This document shows, piece by piece, positions 1 to 5,105 of a stretch of DNA of 5,105 nucleotides (positions are counted from its first letter, which is position 1; every line of letters begins with the position of its first letter). The stretch spans positions 1 to 5,105 of the forward strand of contig JAIOQF010000019.1 in the NCBI GenBank assembly GCA_021413535.1. Direction: 5' to 3'. The position numbers were made by a program, and so were the translations under genes. Origin of the DNA: Verrucomicrobiota bacterium. Lineage in GTDB: Bacteria > Verrucomicrobiota > Verrucomicrobiia > Verrucomicrobiales > Verrucomicrobiaceae. Below the pieces are notes generated by a model, which saw only the letters and a list, made by a program, of their open reading frames with translations, was not told the DNA's origin and searched no databases.

Positions 1-1309
1 TGATGCGCGAGACATCCGCCACACCATCGTGATTAGTGTCTTCCAGGAGCAGGATGCGGTCGTTTCCGGTGGAGGGACCGAACTTCGCGGAGTTGCCTTC
101 CATCAGCGCGCCGAGATCGTCGGGATTGACCTGCGGATAAGTATTCGATGTTGCGATCCACAAGCGACCCGATGTATCCCAGTTCATATTGACGGGCTTT
201 TCCAGCAGCGGATTTTCCGCGAAGAGCGTCATCTGAAGGCCCGCATCCAAGGTGAACTCAGGGTGGGGCAGGGGAGTCAGCACGGTAAGTTTATTCGTGC
301 TGGGTTGCTCCGGCGCGAGCGTGCTGGGTTTGCCTGCCGAGATGCCGATGACATTGGCTTCAGCCTTGTCCACCAGCGGATCGAACTTGGGAATCTCGAC
401 AGCGTTGCGGCCCTGTTCGTGTTTGCGGAAGCCGAAGATGTAAGTGTAATTCGCGGGACGGCTGCGATGGAAGAACAACGAATTCTTGCGCAGGATGGCT
501 TCGCGCAACGTGCGCTGTTCCGGTGTCTCAACGTCCCATTTTGCGGCATCGCTCTTCCATCCGAGCTGCGCGGCCATGCTCGCACTGAGTGCGCGGTAGC
601 CGCGTGGAGTCAGATGGATGCCGTTGTCAGTGCCTTGTGCGAGATCGATGCCCGCAGACTTCTGCCACTCGCCGCGAATAAAAGGTGACTGCTTTTCGGC
701 GGCGAGCTGCTCGATGACTTTTTCATATTCGGCGAGCAGCGCATTGTGCTCCGCAGGGTCTGGCAAGCCGGGGCGGGCGGCTCGCAAATCTTCATGCCGG
801 ATGGGGCCGAGAAAAACGAAACGCACTTTTCCATCGGGACTGGCCTGAGTGATCAGCTCCATTAACTTGAGCAGATCGCGGCGGAATTTTTCAGAACTGT
901 GATCCAAGCCATAGCGCGCTGGATCGGGATTGAGCACGGGATCGTTCTTGCGGTAAGTCAGTTCATCGAGGCTCGCCGCCATGCCATAGCCGAGAATGGC
1001 CACGGTGGGTTTCACCACTGCGAGCTGTTCCTTCAGGCTATCCATGCCCTTGTCCACCGGATCGAAGCTGGCGCGCGATGCTCCCAGCGGACTGTCCCCG
1101 CTGTAGCCGAGATTGCGCACGGCAAAGTTTCGCCCAGGGAACTCCTGCCTCATGCGTGACTCGATGGAGCCATAGTTATTTTCCCGTTCGATCAAGGTGT
1201 CACCAATGAGCAGGACGCGGTCGCCGTCCTGGATGTCGAGTTTTCTCTCGGCGGCCCAGAGCGGCAAACAGAGGAAAAGGCAGAGAGCGAAGATGGATCG
1301 AGATTTCAT
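1..1309 (-). CDS. Secreted SGNH/GDSL-type domain fused to PVC-type heme-binding dehydrogenase propeller (3' end outside window)
   Basis: The reading frame is open from the ATG at 1309 to the left edge (436 codons); the C-terminus is missing. Residues 1-20 form a Sec-type signal peptide (basic MKSRS, a hydrophobic stretch, then WAA before ERK), which supports this start. Residues about 29-250 resemble an SGNH hydrolase: block I is GDT at 36-38, block II is NLGYSGDS at 66-73, and block V is DNGIHLTPRGY at 228-238. Expected catalytic positions look altered: Thr38 replaces the nucleophilic Ser, Ala111 sits near the usual block III Asn, and Asn229 occupies the position of the Asp in DxxH. A linker (about 255-350) holds the family-typical stretch FRKHEQGRNAVEIPKFDPL at 294-312. 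From about 352 the first propeller blade of the membrane-bound dehydrogenase/heme-binding family begins (NMNWDTSGRLWIATSNTYPQ), with a calcium-loop-like DTNHDGVAD at 424-432. In this family a CxxCH cytochrome domain normally lies near the C-terminus, which would be outside the window. No Shine-Dalgarno sequence is evident. The architecture call is firm; enzymatic activity and substrate are unknown. Confidence 0.9.
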   Translation of the reverse strand, partial: MKSRSIFALCLFLCLPLWAAERKLDIQDGDRVLLIGDTLIERENNYGSIESRMRQEFPGRNFAVRNLGYSGDSPLGASRASFDPVDKGMDSLKEQLAVVKPTVAILGYGMAASLDELTYRKNDPVLNPDPARYGLDHSSEKFRRDLLKLMELITQASPDGKVRFVFLGPIRHEDLRAARPGLPDPAEHNALLAEYEKVIEQLAAEKQSPFIRGEWQKSAGIDLAQGTDNGIHLTPRGYRALSASMAAQLGWKSDAAKWDVETPEQRTLREAILRKNSLFFHRSRPANYTYIFGFRKHEQGRNAVEIPKFDPLVDKAEANVIGISAGKPSTLAPEQPSTNKLTVLTPLPHPEFTLDAGLQMTLFAENPLLEKPVNMNWDTSGRLWIATSNTYPQVNPDDLGALMEGNSAKFGPSTGNDRILLLEDTNHDGVADVSRI

Positions 1310-1342
1310 GGTGGTTGAAATGGCGCAGGGAGTCTGCAGTAA

Positions 1343-1360
1343 TGGAATGAAACGATTCCA
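1343..1360. repeat. Perfect inverted repeat TGGAAT-N6-ATTCCA (candidate operator or leader hairpin)
   Basis: Arms TGGAAT (1343-1348) and ATTCCA (1355-1360) are exact reverse complements around a 6-base spacer. The element ends 33 bases upstream of the left gene's start codon. It could be a dimeric regulator site or a small hairpin in the 5' leader of that gene. A 6-bp arm can arise by chance in a region of this size, so the functional reading is tentative. The sequence CAGTAA also occurs on both sides of it (1337-1342 and 1363-1368). Confidence 0.35.
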
Positions 1361-1518
1361 GCCAGTAAAATATTGTGCGGGATTCAGGTGGCGCATGATA
1401 AGAATCTGGATGAAAAAGCGTATCCGACTAACGCTCCTGCAAGAGTTAAATTTTAAGCCCCAAATCTGTATTTCATCCGTAACTTCAATCCGCTTTCCTG
1501 GCTGATTGCGCTCGATTC

Positions 1519-1525
1519 GGAGGAG
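1519..1525 (+). promoter_or_regulatory. Ribosome binding site for the fused cytochrome/DUF1501 gene
   Basis: GGAGGAG is a near-perfect anti-16S match upstream of the ATG at 1541. The gap of 15 bases is longer than the usual 5-10. An in-frame TAA at 1526-1528 directly follows the site, so translation in this frame cannot begin further upstream, and 1541 is the first ATG after that stop. The next in-frame ATGs (1595 and 1598) would remove most of the signal peptide. Confidence 0.6.
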
Positions 1526-1540
1526 TAATATTTTAGAGCC

Positions 1541-4500
1541 ATGTTCATCGTAAAATCACCAGCCATCTTTTTCTGCCTCGGATTTTCCTGGCTGATGATG
1601 TCCGTCGCGTCATTGGCGGTCGAGGCGCCTGATTATGCGCGCGATGTGCGGCCGATTCTTTCTTCTTATTGTTTCAAGTGCCACGGGCAGGATGAAGGCG
1701 CGCGCAAGGCCAAGCTGCGGCTGGATGTTCGGGAGCAGGCCACGAAGCCCGCCAAGTCGGGTGCGGTGGCGATCGTGCCTGGCAAGCCGGATGGGAGCGA
1801 GGCCATCAAGCGGGCTTTGAGTTCCGATCCGGAAGAAGTGATGCCGCCGCCATCGGCAAAACATCCTTTGACCGCAGCGCAGCAAGACATTTTGCAAAGG
1901 TGGGTGGCCGCCGGCGCTTTGTATCAGGATCATTGGGCCTTCGTGGCTCCGAAAGCAGCGCCGATTCCCGCAGGAAAAAATAAGGAGTGGCCGCGCAACG
2001 AAATTGATCGTTTTATTCTCGCCCGGCTGGAAGCCGAAGGGCTGCAGCCATCTCCGGAAGCGGATCGCGCCACGCTGATCAGACGGGTTTCTCTCGATCT
2101 GACGGGACTGCCTCCCAGAGTGGAGGAAGCGGATGCCTTCATCAATGACACGTCGCCTGCTGCCTACGAGACTTTGGTGGATCGATTGCTGGCGTCGCCG
2201 CAATACGGCGAACGCTGGGCGCGGCGCTGGCTGGATTTGGCGCGTTACGCGGACACCAACGGCTACGAGAAAGATCGTCCGCGTTCCATGTGGCCCTGGC
2301 GGGACTGGGTGGTGCGCGCGCTGAATGCGGACATGCCCTTTGATCAGTTTACCATCGAACAACTGGCGGGCGACATGCTGCCCTCACCGACTGAAGACCA
2401 GCTGGTGGCCACGGGATTCCATCGCAACACCATGCTCAATGAAGAGGGTGGCATTGATCCGCTGGAGTTTCGTTTTCATGCCATGACGGATCGTGTGGCC
2501 ACGACTGGCACCACCTGGCTGGGGCTGACCACCGGTTGCGCGCAGTGTCACACGCACAAATACGATCCCATTCTGCACACGGAATATTATCAGCTCATGG
2601 CTTTCCTCGATAACGCGGACGAGCCTAATCATTACCTGCCCGGCGGTGAAACGGCTGAGCAGCGCAAGCAGAAGGAGGCGGAGGCGGATCGTCTCGAGGC
2701 CTCGTTGCCGAATCTCTGGCCGGTCGGCAAGGCCGTTGCGAAATCGAAAGTCGTGACTCCGCCATTGAGCGAAGCCTATCAGGCCTGGCTCAAGGATGTC
2801 CGTGAGAAGGCCGCGCTCTGGACGGCACCGAAACCCGCCGAGATGAAAACGAATTCACCGACGCTGGTCTGGCTGCCGGACGAGAGCATTCTCGCCAGTG
2901 GGGATTTTACGAAGGAAGATCATTACGAGTTGCGTTACGCCAATCTGCCCGCCGGACTAACCGCGCTCAAACTCGATGCGCTGACGCATGAGAGCCTGCC
3001 GGACAATGGCCCCGGCATGACTTTTTACGAGGGGACGCGCGGTGAATTCTTCATCGGCGATTTCTCAATCATGGCCGGAGAGCAAAAATGGAAGGTGAGT
3101 TCGTTCCTGGCCACCGAGGGAAAGGCCGCGCTGATGGGCGACGAGAATCTGCAATCAGGCTGGGGCGGCAGCGAGAAGGGCGGGCAAAGCTCCGTCGCTG
3201 TTCTGGTGTTTGAAAAGCCGTGGCCAGGCGGAGACATGGTGATCAAGTTTCAGTCCGGCCGTTATTATTCGGCATCTCTTGCTCATTTCAAAATTTCATT
3301 CACCGGCAAACCTTTCGGCGTGGGTGCGCTTGCCCTCAGCTCTGAATTGCAAAAGCTCCTGCTGCAGCCGTCGCTCAAGGCCGCGCAGGAACAGCAGCTT
3401 CGCTCTGCCTTTCTGATGGCCGCGCCGGAACTCGTCGAGACTGTAAAAAAAATCAAAGCATTGCGCACTCCGCCGCGAGGCGAGGAAACATTGGTCATGC
3501 GCGAGCGCCCTGCTAACCAACCGCGAACCACTTATCTGCATCATCGCGGTGAATACATGCAGCCCGAGCAATTGGTCACGGCGGAATTCCCCGCCTTCCT
3601 TCCCAGTCTGCCGAAGGACACGCCGCGCAATCGCCTGACTTTCGCCCAGTGGCTGGTTGCTCCAGAAAATCCTCTCACGGCCCGAGTGACGGTGAATCGC
3701 GCTTGGGCTGCGATCTTCGGCACCGGCCTGGTGCGAACGCTGGGCGATTTCGGTTTTCAGGGTGAACTGCCTTCACATCCGGAACTGCTGGATTGGCTGG
3801 CGCTTGATCTGCAGAAACAGAAATGGTCCATGAAAAAACTGCATCGCATGTTGGTGCTTAGCGCCACTTATCGTCAGCAATCTCAAGTCACTCCTGAGTT
3901 GCTGGCGCTCGATCCGCAGAATCGTCTGCTCGCGCGCGGACCACGTTTCCGGGTGGAAGCTGAAATGGTGCGGGACATTTCACTTAAGGCCAGTGGTCTG
4001 CTTTCGCCGAAAATGTTTGGCCCTCCTGTTCGACCACCCCAGCCCGCCAGCGTCACGGAGGCGGCCTACGGCGGCGCGCAATGGAATGTCAGTAAAGGCG
4101 AGGATCGCTACCGACGCGCGCTGTATACTTTTACGAAACGCAGCGCACCCTTCGCTGCTGCCAATACCTTTGACGCTCCCAGCGGAGAGGCCTGCGTGGC
4201 TCGACGCGATCTTTCCAATACCCCGCTGCAATCACTCACCCTGCTCAATGACGAAGCCTTCGTCGAAGCCGCCCAAGCGCTCGCTCAACGGGCCATGGCA
4301 CTGCCGACCGATGACAACGTCCGCCTGACACATTTGTTCCGCCGCTGCTTGACGCGTTTTCCACGCGATACCGAGCGAACAAAATTGCTGGCACTGCTGG
4401 CACAAACCCGGCAGCGTTTAGCCGCAGGCGGCAAACTGGGGCTGGCAACACTTTTGGGAAATCGTGTCATGGCCAGTGATGCGTTTGCGCCCCGGCCTTC

Positions 4501-5105
4501 TCATTTCGGCGGCAAGGCCAAGGCGGTCATTCATCTCTTCATGGCGGGAGCGCCTTCGCATCTGGAACTTTTTGACTACAAGCCGTCGTTGGTGAAATAC
4601 GACGGTAAGCCGCTGCCGCCTTCCGTCATCGGAGGTCAGCGCTATGCTTTTATCCGGCCCGATGCCAACGTCATGGCACCGCAATTCAAGTTCGCCCGTT
4701 ACGGCCAGTGCGGCATGGAACTTGGCGAAACCTTGCCGCATTTGGCGAAAGTGGTTGATGACATTGCTCTGATTCGTTCCGTCCACACCGATCAATTCAA
4801 TCACGCTCCCGCGCAGATATTTTTTAATACGGGTTTTTCCCAGCCAGGCCGGCCCTGCATCGGATCATGGGCCACTTACGGCCTTGGTTGTGACACGAAG
4901 AATTTGCCATCCTTTGTCGTCATGAGCACCGGATCAGGTGTCAGCGGTGGCACCGCGAATTGGTCGAGCGGCTTTCTCCCCACCAGTTACACCGGTGTCC
5001 GCTTGCGCAATCAGGGCGATCCGATTCTCGACGTTACCAACCCCAAGGGGATCGATGCCAGATTGCAGCGCAGCACGCTCGACACCATGAAGAGCTTGAA
5101 CGAGG
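1541..5105 (+). CDS. Fused PSCyt1-PSCyt2(DUF1549)-PSD1(DUF1553)-DUF1501 secreted protein (3' end outside window)
   Basis: One uninterrupted frame of 1188 codons runs to the right edge. Residues 1-27 are a Sec-type signal peptide. PSCyt1 follows, with heme-c motif C44-F-K-C47-H48, a candidate axial Met101 (MPPP) and a closing WVAAGA at 121-126. PSCyt2/DUF1549 spans about 153-367, including RVSLDLTGLPP, YGERWARRWLDLARYADTNG and a second motif C333-A-Q-C336-H337. Residues about 370-440 form a charged, helix-like linker. Residues about 447-590 form a beta-rich region like the insert seen in many relatives. HHRGEYMQPEQLV begins at 667. PSD1/DUF1553 starts near 694 (TPRNRLTFAQWL, NRAWAAIFGTGLV, RRDLSNTPLQSLTLLND) and breaks off near 963. 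DUF1501 begins near 992 (KAKAVIHLFMAGAPSHLELFDYKP) with FNHAPAQIFFNTG at 1086-1098, and continues past the window. Family knowledge: PSD1-type and DUF1501 proteins are normally separate adjacent genes, so this fusion is unusual. Two c-type hemes are predicted. The role is inferred to be extracytoplasmic redox; substrate unknown. Confidence 0.92.
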   Translation, partial: MFIVKSPAIFFCLGFSWLMMSVASLAVEAPDYARDVRPILSSYCFKCHGQDEGARKAKLRLDVREQATKPAKSGAVAIVPGKPDGSEAIKRALSSDPEEVMPPPSAKHPLTAAQQDILQRWVAAGALYQDHWAFVAPKAAPIPAGKNKEWPRNEIDRFILARLEAEGLQPSPEADRATLIRRVSLDLTGLPPRVEEADAFINDTSPAAYETLVDRLLASPQYGERWARRWLDLARYADTNGYEKDRPRSMWPWRDWVVRALNADMPFDQFTIEQLAGDMLPSPTEDQLVATGFHRNTMLNEEGGIDPLEFRFHAMTDRVATTGTTWLGLTTGCAQCHTHKYDPILHTEYYQLMAFLDNADEPNHYLPGGETAEQRKQKEAEADRLEASLPNLWPVGKAVAKSKVVTPPLSEAYQAWLKDVREKAALWTAPKPAEMKTNSPTLVWLPDESILASGDFTKEDHYELRYANLPAGLTALKLDALTHESLPDNGPGMTFYEGTRGEFFIGDFSIMAGEQKWKVSSFLATEGKAALMGDENLQSGWGGSEKGGQSSVAVLVFEKPWPGGDMVIKFQSGRYYSASLAHFKISFTGKPFGVGALALSSELQKLLLQPSLKAAQEQQLRSAFLMAAPELVETVKKIKALRTPPRGEETLVMRERPANQPRTTYLHHRGEYMQPEQLVTAEFPAFLPSLPKDTPRNRLTFAQWLVAPENPLTARVTVNRAWAAIFGTGLVRTLGDFGFQGELPSHPELLDWLALDLQKQKWSMKKLHRMLVLSATYRQQSQVTPELLALDPQNRLLARGPRFRVEAEMVRDISLKASGLLSPKMFGPPVRPPQPASVTEAAYGGAQWNVSKGEDRYRRALYTFTKRSAPFAAANTFDAPSGEACVARRDLSNTPLQSLTLLNDEAFVEAAQALAQRAMALPTDDNVRLTHLFRRCLTRFPRDTERTKLLALLAQTRQRLAAGGKLGLATLLGNRVMASDAFAPRPSHFGGKAKAVIHLFMAGAPSHLELFDYKPSLVKYDGKPLPPSVIGGQRYAFIRPDANVMAPQFKFARYGQCGMELGETLPHLAKVVDDIALIRSVHTDQFNHAPAQIFFNTGFSQPGRPCIGSWATYGLGCDTKNLPSFVVMSTGSGVSGGTANWSSGFLPTSYTGVRLRNQGDPILDVTNPKGIDARLQRSTLDTMKSLNE
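4427..4513 (+). other. Fusion junction between truncated PSD1 and leaderless DUF1501
   Basis: Residues up to about 963 (LFRRCLTRFPRDTERTKLL... ending RLAAG) match the late part of a PSD1 domain. The usual PSD1 ending, with a tryptophan-containing helix and an NLDE-type motif, is not present. The next residues, GKLGLATLLG (964-973), resemble the hydrophobic part of a DUF1501 Tat signal (GLGLGSLALASLL type). They are followed by the familiar ASDAFAPRPSHFGGKAKAVIHLF. No twin-arginine motif precedes this stretch. The likely lost material is the PSD1 tail, the intergenic bases and the first residues of DUF1501. An internal ATG at 4469 has no strong ribosome binding site and would give a leaderless product. 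The boundary is read by eye and could shift by about ten residues. Confidence 0.6.

Larger units (their letters stand above)
1310..1540. promoter_or_regulatory. Divergent intergenic region between the two large genes
   Basis: This 231-bp stretch separates two head-to-head genes, so it must hold the promoters for both unless transcripts enter from elsewhere. It is visibly more AT-rich than the flanking coding DNA, for example around 1444-1456 and 1526-1535. I could not find a convincing -35/-10 pair with acceptable spacing on either strand, so no promoter position is given. A short open frame crosses part of it on the plus strand, but it begins inside the antisense of the left gene and has no recognisable product. 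The region also contains the inverted repeat at 1343-1360 and the ribosome binding site at 1519-1525. Confidence 0.5.

Noticed and set aside
29..688. A 219-codon plus-strand open frame at the left side.
   Set aside because: It is opposite the SGNH-propeller gene, which has a signal peptide and recognisable motifs; the plus-strand translation has none.
1495..1512. A sigma-54-like TGGC...TTGC pattern upstream of the right gene.
   Set aside because: The GG and GC elements are far too close for the required -24/-12 spacing.
1366..1535. Inverted copies of TAAAATATT at 1366-1374 and 1527-1535.
   Set aside because: The arms are short, AT-rich and about 150 bases apart, so chance is a sufficient explanation.
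1610..2362. A 250-codon open frame on the minus strand.
   Set aside because: It lies fully antisense to the PSCyt1/PSCyt2 coding sequence, whose motifs are unambiguous. Its translation is rich in Arg, Pro and Gly with no recognisable domain, as expected for a shadow frame in GC-rich DNA.
4380..4530. A frameshift or sequencing indel as the cause of the apparent PSD1-DUF1501 fusion.
   Set aside because: Codon-by-codon reading shows both domains in the same frame with no stop, so no indel is needed to join them. A larger in-frame deletion or a misassembly remains possible.
4418..4804. A 128-codon minus-strand open frame overlapping the fusion junction.
   Set aside because: It is antisense to the well-conserved DUF1501 start and shows no family resemblance; it does not explain the junction.

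Overview
The window looks like chromosomal DNA from the Planctomycetota-Verrucomicrobiota (PVC) group. The basis is protein content: every recognisable domain (SGNH hydrolase joined to a PVC-type heme-binding propeller, PSCyt1, PSCyt2/DUF1549, PSD1/DUF1553, DUF1501) belongs to families expanded in that group. The DUF1501 portion reads most like verrucomicrobial homologues as I remember them. The phylum is an inference, because no rRNA or other marker gene is present.

Layout: two large genes are arranged head to head. The left gene runs on the minus strand from 1309 and leaves the window at base 1. It encodes a secreted protein with an N-terminal SGNH/GDSL-type domain, followed by the beginning of a beta-propeller of the membrane-bound dehydrogenase/PVC heme-binding type. 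A 231-bp divergent intergenic region (1310-1540) follows. It carries a perfect 6-bp inverted repeat close to the left gene and a strong Shine-Dalgarno sequence for the right gene. The right gene starts at 1541 and stays open to the last base (1188 codons seen).

The right gene is the main point of interest. It encodes a Sec-type signal peptide, a PSCyt1 cytochrome-like domain (CxxCH), a PSCyt2 domain with a second CxxCH, a middle beta-rich region and a PSD1 domain. It then passes, without a stop or frame change, into a DUF1501 domain. DUF1501 is usually encoded by a separate downstream gene with its own Tat signal. The PSD1 C-terminus and the DUF1501 twin-arginine leader both appear to be missing at the join (about 4427-4513), as if an in-frame deletion fused two neighbouring genes.

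How they work together: both products are predicted to be exported, and both belong to redox/heme families often found near polysaccharide- and sulfatase-rich loci in PVC bacteria. A shared extracytoplasmic oxidation or electron-transfer role is plausible, but the substrate cannot be read from the sequence. No RNA genes, mobile elements, CRISPR arrays or terminators were found.
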